This document shows, piece by piece, positions 7,743 to 15,981 of a DNA stretch of 64,000 nucleotides. The position numbers were made by a program, and so were the translations under genes. Numbering within the stretch: position 1 is the stretch's first letter; every line of letters begins with the position of its first letter. The DNA comes from a virus: IMG/VR virus record IMGVR_UViG_3300025769_000077, positions 34,406 to 98,405 of that record; one strand, written 5' to 3'. Under the pieces are notes generated by a model that was not told the origin of the DNA, made no database searches, and saw nothing but the letters and a program-made list of their open reading frames with translations.

Positions 7743-8665
7743 TGGCTCAGAGAATAAAAAGTTACTACGAAGCGCAACTTGAAGAGAAGGAAATATTAGA
7801 AAAAATAAGAAGTGGTGAAATTAAACCACTTAGAACTTCTCTTACTAAATTTAACAATGCAACATTTGACGGTATGATAGCTGGTCATATATGGGGTATA
7901 GTTGGTATGTCAGGTGCAGGTAAAACTAGAATAATGTCTCAGTTAATAGATGAGTTTATCAACTTACCTATTAACAGAAGTGAAGCTGTAGAAGTATTGA
8001 ATTTTAATTACGAAATGCAAGCTAGACGACTAGTACTATTAGATATAGCTAGAGAATTAGGTAAAACAACTAGAGAGATATATGGTTTAGGAGATGTAGA
8101 AAGACTATCAGATGAAGAATTTGATAATCTTATGTCTCGTATGGCTATAGATCACAATGTTAAAGTTTATTTTGTAGATGATCCAGGTAACTCAACAGTA
8201 ATGAGAGAAACTATAGACGAGTTTATGTCAACTAGGCGGAATTCTCGCACAGTTCTAACTCTCGATCATACAGCTCTTACACCTTTTGGTGGACTGAGTG
8301 AGAAAGATGGTATACAAGATATAATGAAAATGTTTAATCAATCTAAGAAAGTTTACCCTAATTCAAGTTATATCATACTGTCTCAGATGAATAGAGATAT
8401 AGAATCTAAAGAAAGGATTCTAGATCCTCAACTACATTATCCTAAGAAAGGTGATATATACGGTTCTGATGCATTGTATCAGTTCTCAGATATGATTGTA
8501 GTTATTCATAGACCTGAGATACTTATGATTGAAAATTACGGACCTAACGGTGTAAATACCGAAGGTAAAGTTTTCTTGCACTTTATAAAAGCAAGAGATG
8601 GAGATAGAGAAATAGCAATATTAGAGAACTCTTTATCTACAGGAAAATTAGTACAAACGATCTAA
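7742..8665 (+). CDS. DnaB-like replicative helicase (SF4)
   Basis: 307 residues comprising only the RecA-type motor of DnaB: Walker A GMSGAGKT (55-62), a following EMQARRL segment as in the DnaB H1a region, TLDHT in the Walker B/H2 area, and LSQMNRDIE matching the H3 motif region. The N-terminal primase-contacting domain of bacterial DnaB is missing. It would unwind the fork ahead of the family B polymerase. It directly follows the 166-residue gene that may help load it. Confidence 0.85.
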   Translation: MAQRIKSYYEAQLEEKEILEKIRSGEIKPLRTSLTKFNNATFDGMIAGHIWGIVGMSGAGKTRIMSQLIDEFINLPINRSEAVEVLNFNYEMQARRLVLLDIARELGKTTREIYGLGDVERLSDEEFDNLMSRMAIDHNVKVYFVDDPGNSTVMRETIDEFMSTRRNSRTVLTLDHTALTPFGGLSEKDGIQDIMKMFNQSKKVYPNSSYIILSQMNRDIESKERILDPQLHYPKKGDIYGSDALYQFSDMIVVIHRPEILMIENYGPNGVNTEGKVFLHFIKARDGDREIAILENSLSTGKLVQTI

Positions 8666-8689
8666 TTTTCGTATCTTTACAAAGAAGTA

Positions 8690-9376
8690 ATGGCAAATAA
8701 AATCTTAATTTTAGCTGAGTCTGGAAGCGGAAAGACTTACGCTCAGCGTACACTAGACCCGAAATCTACATTTTATATCAATGCTGATCAAAAATCTCTT
8801 TCATTTAAGGGATGGAGAAAGAATTATGTACAAGTAGATAAACCGGATGGGAAGTTGGATTTAGCAAAATCTAACTTATACTCAACTAAGAACCCTCAAA
8901 CTGTTCAAGCAGTACTGAAAGCAATAAGTGACACTAGACCTGAAATAAAGGTTGGAGTAGTGGATACCTTATCTTTATTAATGGTTCATAGTTTTATGAG
9001 TAAAGCTAAACAGACAGGCTATGGTAAGTTTACTGACATGGCTCTGGATGTTTATAATCTTATAGACTCAATAGATGGTCTTAGAGATGACTTAACTGTA
9101 GTATTTACAGCTCATATTGAAAAGAATGATCAAGGTGATGTTGATATTGCTATTCCAGGTGGTAAACTATTAAAAGACAAAGCTAAAATAGCTGCAATGT
9201 TTACAATAGTTCTTGGAATGGAAGTGCAATATAATAAAGAAGATAACAAATACTTCTTTAAAACAATGACCGAAGGTTCAGATGTTTATAAGTCACCATT
9301 TGGAATGTTTCCAAGTAGACTTATAGATAATGATATGAAGAAAGTAATTGAATATATACAGAAATATGAGTCATAA
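8690..9376 (+). CDS. Sak4-like RecA-fold ATPase (possible annealing/recombination protein)
   Basis: 228 residues with Walker A AESGSGKT (9-16) and a hydrophobic Walker B strand ending in VVDT (D92). The layout (N-terminal P-loop, later FTAHIEKN strand) matches phage AAA_24/Sak4-type proteins, which help single-strand annealing with SSB. The exonuclease at 16044 and the SSB-like protein at 9846 would make natural partners. A TATCTTTA box at 8672-8679 precedes the gene and may be a host-type promoter element. Confidence 0.75.
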   Translation: MANKILILAESGSGKTYAQRTLDPKSTFYINADQKSLSFKGWRKNYVQVDKPDGKLDLAKSNLYSTKNPQTVQAVLKAISDTRPEIKVGVVDTLSLLMVHSFMSKAKQTGYGKFTDMALDVYNLIDSIDGLRDDLTVVFTAHIEKNDQGDVDIAIPGGKLLKDKAKIAAMFTIVLGMEVQYNKEDNKYFFKTMTEGSDVYKSPFGMFPSRLIDNDMKKVIEYIQKYES

Positions 9377-9400
9377 TTTTTTAAAATATAATTCTAAATA

Positions 9401-9856
9401 ATGTTTGTAGGTTACAAAAGAAGAGCTGTCGTAACAGCTCCAACAGAAACAGAACCGCGTTTTACTTTACATGAGTTTAAAGGAACCGGTACAGCACGTA
9501 AGTTTGAATTAAACACCGTTGCTGGAGAAGCATTAGGTGTATCACAAGGTGACTATGTTACCTTTGGATGGCAAGAAGATGATGAAAATCTTTATCTATA
9601 TAAAGTAGATAGAGAAGCTCTTGCTGAAGATGAACAAAAATATGCTTTTAGGTTAACTAAAGAGTTAACTTTCTCTAACAAAGGAGCATATGAATCAATT
9701 GCAGAAGATTATTCTATTAACCCTGAAGAAGGTGGTAATGTGAATGTAGAAATTACTGAAATTGATGGAGTAAATTATTTAAAAATGGTTGTACCTACTG
9801 AAGGTGAACCAGAATTAACTGAAGAAGAAAAAGAAACCTGGAAAAATGGCATTTAG
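9401..9856 (+). CDS. Unknown protein (151 aa)
   Basis: A soluble beta-rich product with a Glu-rich tail. The first half includes VAGEALGVSQGDYVTFGW, a pattern loosely like beta-barrel or AbrB-type DNA-binding strands. It lies between the Sak4-like ATPase and the SSB-like gene and overlaps the latter by 11 bases, so a role in handling single-stranded DNA is plausible but not shown. Confidence 0.7.
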   Translation: MFVGYKRRAVVTAPTETEPRFTLHEFKGTGTARKFELNTVAGEALGVSQGDYVTFGWQEDDENLYLYKVDREALAEDEQKYAFRLTKELTFSNKGAYESIAEDYSINPEEGGNVNVEITEIDGVNYLKMVVPTEGEPELTEEEKETWKNGI

Positions 9857-10655
9857 CGGAAACGAAAGTGGTTCTACGGAATCACGTAAAAGACTTTATA
9901 TAGGTCTTGAAAAATTTAAAGTAACAGCATTTAACCCTAACAAAGCTCAATTAGCTGAGATGGGTATAATTGTTGATGATGAACTTAATTACATCTCTGA
10001 AGATGAAGGTGTAAAAACATCAAGAGTTGCAATTTACTTGGATAATGATGATACAGATAACAATGTTAAAACTGTATTGTCTATCTTCTTAAGAGATGAA
10101 CACCAAACTACTATGAGTGGTAAACTCAAGTGGATTAACAATGAAGGTATTAGCTTCTATGGTACTCAAGAAGATATTGATAACAAGAACTTTTATGATT
10201 GGATGAAACAAGAAGATGAAGAAGGTAATACCAAAGTAGATTTGGAAAGCTTTGTTCCTTGTAAATCTAATCAAGAAGAACTTGTTAATTTCATTAAAAC
10301 ATTTGCTAACGTAAAGAACGGTGATCCAGCTTATATTGAAAACATGGATGCATTGTTTAATGGTGACTTTAGCGAATTAAATGGTCTATTAGAACATTTT
10401 CCTAATAATAAAGTAGGTGTTCTATTAGGAGTTAAGACTAAAGACGATGGTACTTTAGTACAAACTCATTATTTGAAGAAGTTTGAGAGAGGTTTCTCTA
10501 CTGACATGTCTTATCTACAAACTAGTGTAAATAGCTGGAGAGAGAATGGTGGTGGATCTAATGTAGACTTTGGTAACTTCCCTTATAACTTTAGAGAATA
10601 TGTTCCAACTGCAGCAGGAGTTGATTCTTCTGCAGAAGACGATATACCTTTCTAG
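9846..10655 (+). CDS. SSB-like single-stranded DNA-binding protein
   Basis: 269 residues with a beta-rich body and a C-terminus ending EDDIPF. This acidic tail with a terminal Phe is the hallmark by which bacterial SSB recruits partners (family knowledge). The body is longer than that of E. coli SSB (about 178 residues) and I cannot trace a clear OB fold by eye. The stop abuts the primase ATG directly. Location between Sak4-like ATPase and primase supports the call. Confidence 0.65.
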   Translation: MAFSGNESGSTESRKRLYIGLEKFKVTAFNPNKAQLAEMGIIVDDELNYISEDEGVKTSRVAIYLDNDDTDNNVKTVLSIFLRDEHQTTMSGKLKWINNEGISFYGTQEDIDNKNFYDWMKQEDEEGNTKVDLESFVPCKSNQEELVNFIKTFANVKNGDPAYIENMDALFNGDFSELNGLLEHFPNNKVGVLLGVKTKDDGTLVQTHYLKKFERGFSTDMSYLQTSVNSWRENGGGSNVDFGNFPYNFREYVPTAAGVDSSAEDDIPF

Positions 10656-11633
10656 ATGTTTAAAGGTAGTGTAATCAAAACTGTAACAGAAGAGTTAATA
10701 TTATCACATACGACTGATTATGATATATATAATTATTACTTACCGGATTATACTCCAGGTAAAGGTTGTACAAACAGTCCTCTGAGAAATGATGGTATTC
10801 CTTCATTTGGTGTATTTTACGCTGACCGTTACAGTATATGGATGCACAAAGATCTTTCTACTGGAGAAAAAGGAAACTGCTTCACTTTTGTAAGAGATTT
10901 ATTCTCTTATGGTACGTATTATGAAGCATTATTAAGAATAGCTCAAGACTTTGGTATAGCTGAAACAAAGGTAAAGTTAAAACCAAAGGTTAAACCTAAA
11001 CCTTCTTATTCTTATGGGTCTATACAGATAAGTGTAGTAAACAAAGAATTTGAAGAATATGATTTAGAATATTGGGATCAATACAAGATATCGAAAGATG
11101 TACTTAATCTATATAAGGTTGAGTCAGTGAGATATCTTGTATTCTCATCCCATTTCTCAACATGGTCTAAACCAGTGGATAAATATGCTTATGCATATCC
11201 TGAAACTAAAGATGGTAATATTTGCTATAAGATATACCAACCTTATAGTAAAGACAAATGGATTAATAATTATAAACCTGGAACACATTCCGGATATGAA
11301 CAACTACCTTCAACAGGTGAACTCCTTATAATTACCAAATCTTTAAAGGATGTAATGAGTATATATGCTACTACTGGTATTCCAGCTATAGCTGTTCAAA
11401 GTGAAAGTGCTAGTATAAAACAAGAAGTATTCGAGGAATATAAATCTAGATTTGCTAACTTAAGACTACTGTTTGATAATGACAAAGCAGGTAGAAAACT
11501 ATCTAAAAAGTTTAGTGATAAGTATGATATTCCTGAAATGATTATACCTGAACAGTTTAAAAAAGATTATTCAGACAACGTCAAAGAATACGGATCTAAA
11601 ATCAGTAAAAATATTTTAATTGATTTAATATGA
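10656..11633 (+). CDS. DnaG-type DNA primase
   Basis: 325 residues. The N-terminal part has SPLRNDGIPSF (41-51), matching the CHC2 zinc-domain pattern of DnaG, but without the full set of Cys/His ligands, so zinc binding may be lost. The C-terminal Toprim part has LLITKSLKDVMS, where the usual catalytic Glu is not evident, and FDNDKAG with D274 and D276 as the metal-binding Asp pair. It makes primers with the DnaB-like helicase. Starts at the base after the SSB-like stop. Confidence 0.82.
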   Translation: MFKGSVIKTVTEELILSHTTDYDIYNYYLPDYTPGKGCTNSPLRNDGIPSFGVFYADRYSIWMHKDLSTGEKGNCFTFVRDLFSYGTYYEALLRIAQDFGIAETKVKLKPKVKPKPSYSYGSIQISVVNKEFEEYDLEYWDQYKISKDVLNLYKVESVRYLVFSSHFSTWSKPVDKYAYAYPETKDGNICYKIYQPYSKDKWINNYKPGTHSGYEQLPSTGELLIITKSLKDVMSIYATTGIPAIAVQSESASIKQEVFEEYKSRFANLRLLFDNDKAGRKLSKKFSDKYDIPEMIIPEQFKKDYSDNVKEYGSKISKNILIDLI

Positions 11634-11920
11634 ACGTTGGAATAAGAAATGTAAGTTATTTTAACGGCTTATATGATAATAAAAGTGAAGAAATAATACT
11701 TCCTACTAACTTGTCTACCAAGTTAGATCTAAGTGCTGTTAAAATAATAAGAATGATGGGTTGCGTATATATGATTCCAACTAAAGAAGGATATTCTGTA
11801 AGGAATCATAAGATATCAATGCCTAGACAAATATTTAAGTTGTATTTTGGAACAACTAAAAAAACCAAGCTAAAATTAATTTTTAAAAAGAATAAAATTC
11901 AAATAACATGTCAAAATTAG
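11630..11920 (+). CDS. Small basic unknown protein (96 aa)
   Basis: A Lys-rich, beta-leaning product that overlaps the primase stop by 4 bases and the ubiquitin-like gene by 13 bases. No motif. It links the replication block and the ubiquitin-like cassette in one transcript. Confidence 0.65.
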   Translation: MNVGIRNVSYFNGLYDNKSEEIILPTNLSTKLDLSAVKIIRMMGCVYMIPTKEGYSVRNHKISMPRQIFKLYFGTTKKTKLKLIFKKNKIQITCQN

Positions 11921-12156
11921 TAACAATTTATTCATCAGTAGGAGAGTCTAAAAAAGAAGTTAGAACTGATGCTGAAAACTGGGGAGAACTTCAAGTAGAC
12001 CTTAATGGAGCAGGTGTATCTATTGATGGAAAAAAAGTAATTCTTAAGCAAACAAAAGCAACTTTAGAAAGTTCTGAAGCTGTATTACCGACTACAGATT
12101 TTGCTATTATGCTTATTCCAGGTAAAGTAAAATCTGGTAACGAAAAAAAGCACTAA
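11908..12156 (+). CDS. Ubiquitin-like (beta-grasp) small protein
   Basis: 82 residues with a beta-grasp-like pattern: strand KLVTIYSS, a turn, strand, a GELQVDLNGAG helix-turn, and a late strand DFAIMLIPGKVKSG that resembles the final strand of ThiS/Ubl-type proteins. There is no terminal GlyGly; the zero-frame product ends NEKKH. Genes for an E2-like, a JAMM peptidase and an E1/ThiF-like protein follow at once, which is the main reason for the call. The end of the gene carries an A-AAA-AAG slippery heptamer (12144-12150), so a longer 127-residue form may also be made. PRTRC-type plasmid operons hold a similar gene set. Confidence 0.65.
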   Translation: MSKLVTIYSSVGESKKEVRTDAENWGELQVDLNGAGVSIDGKKVILKQTKATLESSEAVLPTTDFAIMLIPGKVKSGNEKKH

Positions 12157-12232
12157 GTCCTTGTCGTACTAGAAAAGTCAATGATAATATTGCTAAGTTA
12201 TTTAGTAGTATTCCTAGACAAGACGATAAGGA
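12144..12232 (+). promoter_or_regulatory. Candidate programmed -1 ribosomal frameshift signal
   Basis: The heptamer A-AAA-AAG (12144-12150) lies exactly in the X-XXY-YYZ register of the Ubl gene (codons GAA AAA AAG CAC TAA). Seven bases downstream begins a stem of 10 pairs, 12158-12167 with 12223-12232, with one G-T pair and a long loop. An alternative pairing CTTGTC (12160-12165) with GACAAG (12217-12222) also exists. A-AAA-AAG is the dnaX-type slip site, and 5-9 bases is the usual spacing. Confidence 0.55.
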
Positions 12233-12290
12233 AGATAAAGATGCTCAAGCAGTTCTAAAAAGATTGAAGGAAGAATTCAATGTCGACTAG
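12150..12290 (+). CDS. C-terminal extension of the Ubl reached by -1 frameshift (46 codons)
   Basis: The -1 frame after the slippery site stays open for 46 codons to TAG at 12288-12290, giving a 127-residue product when joined to the first 81 Ubl codons. The extension is charged, beginning ALSPCRTRKVNDN and ending LKRLKEEFNVD, and probably helical. The frame has stops just upstream (12123, 12138) and no ATG or GTG, so separate initiation is unlikely. Its stop overlaps the next gene start (12280) by 11 bases, as normal coupled genes do here. A one-base error in the run of seven A would give the same picture. Confidence 0.5.
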   Translation, partial: ALSPCRTRKVNDNIAKLFSSIPRQDDKEDKDAQAVLKRLKEEFNVD

Positions 12291-13296
12291 TAATCAAAGA
12301 TATGAAGGGAGTTATACACTCCCTTCTTCTTATAACAAGGATAATTATGATAAACTAATAGATTTACTGAACTTATATTTTAAGGATAATTGGTGTTTTA
12401 ATAATGATGGTGTTGAATTTACAGGTATTGAGTTAGTTATTAAGTTTGATAGATTGACTATAAGTAATTCTAGAAATAGATCTCATACTATTAATGATTT
12501 ATATGTATTTTTATATATAAATGAACAAGGAATTCTTAACACTGCTAGTATTAAAGGTGGTCGTGGTAAATTAAGTTCAAGTGAATATGCTAGTAATTAT
12601 AAACATTCTCATTTAAGTGGAAATGTTTTAAAAAAAACATGGTTTTGTACCGGAAGTGGTCACATTAATGAAGCTTTAGCTAACTGTTGTGATGAATTTA
12701 ATATAGATAATTTTGATATTCTATTTGCTAATTTATTATCATTTGTTGAATGGGAATCCTTAGAAGGAGTTCCTTATAAATATATGAGTAATATTAGATT
12801 AAATGACGGAGTATCTTATTTATGTATTGATCAAGATTTAACACGTAGAATTATAGAAAAATTAAAAAAAGATGACTTTGATTTAAGTATTAGAACTAAT
12901 CCTACTGTTGTTATAAATCAGAAGTTTATAGATGCTTGTGTTAAAAACGGATGTCCTTTAGGTTACGAAGCAGATAATGGTAATTGGTGTACTGATATAT
13001 CACAACAATCTAGTAATAACTCATTAAAAACAGATTTTTCATTTAAAAACAAAAAAGTTATTTGTGAAATAACTTCAGATATAAATGATAAAAAAGAAAT
13101 TGAAAAAAAACCATATATTAAACAAATAGAAAATGTTGCAAGAACAATTGAAACAAGAATCAAGCTTGAAAGAATCAAAGATTCCTTCTACTCCAGCTCT
13201 GAGGTTAGTGAATTCTGGAAAGAAATTCAAATTAGTGATTTCACAAGAACTGAAGTTGACAATAGAGAAACTATGCAAAGAAATTTCGCATATTGA
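12280..13296 (+). CDS. E2-like (UBC-related) protein, PRTRC-B-like
   Basis: 338 residues. The central part has YKHSHLSG (H109, H111) followed by WFCTGSGH with C123. This order of His-x-His, a short gap, and a Cys in an FCxG context matches the core of prokaryotic E2-like proteins, where the Cys would carry the Ubl as a thioester. The C-terminal 100 residues are polar and low in complexity. It starts inside the end of the Ubl extension and its last 54 codons overlap the JAMM gene. The E2 call leans on the neighbours as well as the motif. Confidence 0.55.
   Translation: MSTSNQRYEGSYTLPSSYNKDNYDKLIDLLNLYFKDNWCFNNDGVEFTGIELVIKFDRLTISNSRNRSHTINDLYVFLYINEQGILNTASIKGGRGKLSSSEYASNYKHSHLSGNVLKKTWFCTGSGHINEALANCCDEFNIDNFDILFANLLSFVEWESLEGVPYKYMSNIRLNDGVSYLCIDQDLTRRIIEKLKKDDFDLSIRTNPTVVINQKFIDACVKNGCPLGYEADNGNWCTDISQQSSNNSLKTDFSFKNKKVICEITSDINDKKEIEKKPYIKQIENVARTIETRIKLERIKDSFYSSSEVSEFWKEIQISDFTRTEVDNRETMQRNFAY
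12304..12326 (+). repeat. Terminator-like hairpin inside the start of the E2-like gene
   Basis: A perfect 9-pair stem GAAGGGAGT (12304-12312) with ACTCCCTTC (12318-12326) closes a 5-base loop, 24 bases into the gene. The stem resembles this phage's terminators (3555, 320) but has no clean T tract. It may attenuate read-through or shape the mRNA. Confidence 0.5.
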
Positions 13297-14209
13297 GTGG
13301 TCAGGACCTATCTTTTACGAGATATTAGAAGGAAATATGAAAGATCCTTCTAAGTTGGTTATTAAAGCATTTGACTTTAGATTAATGGATATTGGTACTT
13401 CAGGATATACAGAGTATGAAACTGATGCTGATTTAGGTATGTTTATGTTTGATAATAATTACGTAGATAATATTAAGATGGGTCATATGCACTCTCATCA
13501 TACTATGAAAGCTTACTTTTCTGGTACAGATAATGGAGAATTAATTGACAACGCACCTAACCATAACATCTACTTAAGTCTTATTGTAAATAATAAGATG
13601 GAAAACGTAGCAAGAATTGCTTATGTTGTTAAATCAAATATAGGTGGAACAGTAACAGTAAAAGATATAGATGGTTCTGATTTAGTTCAAGGATATCAAG
13701 ACGAAGATTACATTGAGTATTTAGATGCTGATATTGAATATGAGCAACCTACAATGGATTTTACAGATCTTGAAGCAAGAATTAAAGAATTACGTCCTAA
13801 ACCTAAATCTTATGGTACTTTTATAACACCTGGAAAACATCGTCAAAGTGTATATGGTTTACAACAAACTTTAAAAGATACTCCTGGATTTGAAATTGAT
13901 AAGACTATAAAACTTAAACAATTTGTATCTAAGTTTCTTAAAGGAGTGAGTTTTAGTGGTACACTACAAGACGCAATGAGAGAATTAGCTCTAGCTTATC
14001 CTAGTTCTACTAGTTTTACTCCTTATGTGGAAAAACAACATAGAGAAGGATTTGGTAGAAGAGCTTATGAAACAGTATTTGGATTACCTTATAAACAACA
14101 AGAGTATTACATAATTTTACTTGAAGCTATAATGATGATGGATGATTTAACTTATTGTCAATATCATTTTAACATGTTAATGTCTTGTTTTGAATCATTT
14201 ACAGACTAA
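13133..14209 (+). CDS. JAMM/JAB-family metallopeptidase (deubiquitinase-like)
   Basis: 358 residues. The zinc-site signature is complete: E55 in IEWSG, then H120-S-H122 with seven residues to S130 and D133 (HSH-x7-SGTD). Such JAMM domains cut isopeptide bonds after ubiquitin-like proteins or trim their tails. The C-terminal 150 residues are helical and unassigned. The frame opens only at 13130 (TAG at 13127), so ATG 13133 is the practical start, giving a 164-base overlap with the E2-like gene. Its stop overlaps the ThiF-like start by 1 base. Confidence 0.85.
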   Translation: MLQEQLKQESSLKESKIPSTPALRLVNSGKKFKLVISQELKLTIEKLCKEISHIEWSGPIFYEILEGNMKDPSKLVIKAFDFRLMDIGTSGYTEYETDADLGMFMFDNNYVDNIKMGHMHSHHTMKAYFSGTDNGELIDNAPNHNIYLSLIVNNKMENVARIAYVVKSNIGGTVTVKDIDGSDLVQGYQDEDYIEYLDADIEYEQPTMDFTDLEARIKELRPKPKSYGTFITPGKHRQSVYGLQQTLKDTPGFEIDKTIKLKQFVSKFLKGVSFSGTLQDAMRELALAYPSSTSFTPYVEKQHREGFGRRAYETVFGLPYKQQEYYIILLEAIMMMDDLTYCQYHFNMLMSCFESFTD

Positions 14210-14871
14210 TGAGTAGATTTGAAAGATTTAAAGAAGCAGCATGGTTCGGTATGAACGAATTACCTGTTGTTGTAGGTGGAGTAGGTGGAATCGGTTCTTG
14301 GGTAGCTTTATTGTTATCCAGAACCGGTTGTAACCTTATAATCTATGATATGGATATTGTAGAAGAAATAAATATGGCAGGACAATTATACAGTACAGAT
14401 AGTATAGATCAGTTAAAAATAGATGCTGTTACAGATATTGTAGATAAATTTAGTCCTGGCACTGAAATCGATTCTTTTGAAGAATACGATGAAGAAGGAA
14501 TGGTAACTCCTATTATGTTTTCTTGTTTTGATAATATGAAAGCTAGAAAGCAAATGTTTGAAAACTGGAAGAAACAAGAAGATAGAGAGTTATTTATAGA
14601 CGGTAGACTTTTAGCTGAACATTATCAAGTGTTTGCTGTAAGAAAAAGTCAAGAAAAAGAATACGAAAAACACTTATTTTCTGATGATGAAGTAGAAGAA
14701 GCTCCTTGTTCGTATAAACAAACTTCACATTATGCTGCAGGAATTGCATCTAAAATGGTTGCTTGTTATACAAATTACTTAGCTTTAAAAGCAGAAGATG
14801 AAACTGCTGAAGTTCCTTTCTATCATGAGTTTATGGGTAAAATATTTTATTTAGAATGTTATTACGTATAA
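14209..14871 (+). CDS. E1-like/ThiF-family adenylyltransferase
   Basis: 220 residues with the nucleotide-binding loop GGVGGIGS (23-30), the acidic strand end IIYDMD (D47, D49), FSCFDN with D108 and nearby R113, and a Cys at 167 in APCSYKQTS, where E1/MoeB proteins place a reactive or structural Cys. It would adenylate the C-terminus of the Ubl. It is shorter than MoeB (about 250 residues) and lacks a CxxC zinc pair. It overlaps the JAMM gene by 1 base (TAATG). Confidence 0.85.
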   Translation: MSRFERFKEAAWFGMNELPVVVGGVGGIGSWVALLLSRTGCNLIIYDMDIVEEINMAGQLYSTDSIDQLKIDAVTDIVDKFSPGTEIDSFEEYDEEGMVTPIMFSCFDNMKARKQMFENWKKQEDRELFIDGRLLAEHYQVFAVRKSQEKEYEKHLFSDDEVEEAPCSYKQTSHYAAGIASKMVACYTNYLALKAEDETAEVPFYHEFMGKIFYLECYYV

Positions 14872-15434
14872 ATAATAGTAACTATTCAAATATTGATAGC
14901 AATACTTATTCTTTATGTAATTTTGCATTAAAACCTACAGATGATTATATTCCTTTACATTATCTAGTTAACATAGTGAATTTAAAGAGTAATCATCACA
15001 TAATTAACGTAGTTAAGCGTATTATTCCTTGTATATTTTCAATATCTGCAGTTGATTCTATGATTAACTTACATTATATGTATGCTCCTTTTAATTATAC
15101 AGTTAAAAATGTAAATTATAACGTTAATCCTGGTTTAATATTTGACAACAATGATAACATTATTGCATTAACTGTTGTAAAGAACATAGAAAACTTCTAT
15201 AAAAAAACAGAATACACAATTCTTTTAAATGATGAAGTAGGTAAATCTATGATAAGCAGATTAATCAATAAAATGAAATCTAATATATTAACAGGAAAAG
15301 TAGTTATTGAGTATAAAACTCAAGAAGAATTGAATTTATTTAAAAAGTTACCAGAGAAAGTTAAGATAAACACATTAAAACAAAAACAAGAATATGCTGA
15401 AAAGCTAAAATCATATGCATTCAGGAATAGTTGA
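14856..15434 (+). CDS. Unknown protein next to the Ubl cassette (192 aa)
   Basis: An Asn/Ile/Lys-rich protein with no membrane segment clear enough to call and no motif. It overlaps the ThiF-like gene by 16 bases and the RusA-like gene by 20. Constant coupling to the cassette makes it a possible substrate, partner or regulator of the Ubl genes, but nothing in the sequence proves this. Confidence 0.7.
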   Translation: MLLRINNSNYSNIDSNTYSLCNFALKPTDDYIPLHYLVNIVNLKSNHHIINVVKRIIPCIFSISAVDSMINLHYMYAPFNYTVKNVNYNVNPGLIFDNNDNIIALTVVKNIENFYKKTEYTILLNDEVGKSMISRLINKMKSNILTGKVVIEYKTQEELNLFKKLPEKVKINTLKQKQEYAEKLKSYAFRNS

Positions 15435-15981
15435 AAAGGGTGAAGGGTACGTTAAAATCACGTACCCTTTATATCCTGTCCACGTTCAAATTAATGAACC
15501 TAAAAAAAACACTACTAAGAAAAAGTTTAAAAAAGTAAGTGGACAAAACATTTATTCACAAGGATCTCCTTTCTTTAGAAAGATAATAGTGCAAAAAATG
15601 CACGAATTCCTTTCTAACATAGAGAAGTTTGATTTGAGTTCATATCCAGTAGAAATAGAAATGGAATGGCACATGATACCGAACTTTCAAAGTATAAGAA
15701 TGATTGGGGAAAAACTATCATTAGGTAAACAAAAAGATCACTACAAACCTACATTTGATTGTATCAATCAATGGTTATGGGTGAAAACCTTTGAAGATGT
15801 CCTTGTTAAAGATTTAGAAATTTTACAGGATGATAATGTATCTTTTATATCATCAAGTGGTAAGATAACATTTGTACCTGTAGAAGAGTATGAAGATCGT
15901 AAATTGGTATTTATTATTAAAGAAAGTGATTTAGAAACAAGAGAAAAATGGTTAAATTTGTTCAACTATGAGTATGACTAA
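15415..15981 (+). CDS. RusA-like Holliday junction resolvase (tentative)
   Basis: 188 residues. The second half has KPTFDCINQWLWVK, then EILQDDNVSFISSSGKITFV, which follows the RusA order of D-(N/C)-x-hydrophobic helix, a DD pair before a strand, and a Lys in the next strand. RusA would cut four-way junctions left by recombination before packaging. The first 50 residues are basic. RusA of E. coli is about 120 residues, so this one carries an N-terminal addition. The match is by pattern only. Confidence 0.5.
   Translation: MHSGIVEKGEGYVKITYPLYPVHVQINEPKKNTTKKKFKKVSGQNIYSQGSPFFRKIIVQKMHEFLSNIEKFDLSSYPVEIEMEWHMIPNFQSIRMIGEKLSLGKQKDHYKPTFDCINQWLWVKTFEDVLVKDLEILQDDNVSFISSSGKITFVPVEEYEDRKLVFIIKESDLETREKWLNLFNYEYD
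15443..15469 (+). repeat. Hairpin inside the start of the RusA-like gene
   Basis: A perfect 10-pair stem AAGGGTACGT (15443-15452) with ACGTACCCTT (15460-15469) closes a 7-base loop, 28 bases into the gene. It is of the same kind as the hairpin at 12304 and may slow or end transcripts coming from upstream. Confidence 0.5.

Noticed and set aside
10089-10274. Minus-strand frames opposite the early genes, such as this one
   Set aside because: Each lies wholly inside a better-supported plus-strand gene and shows only low-complexity composition.
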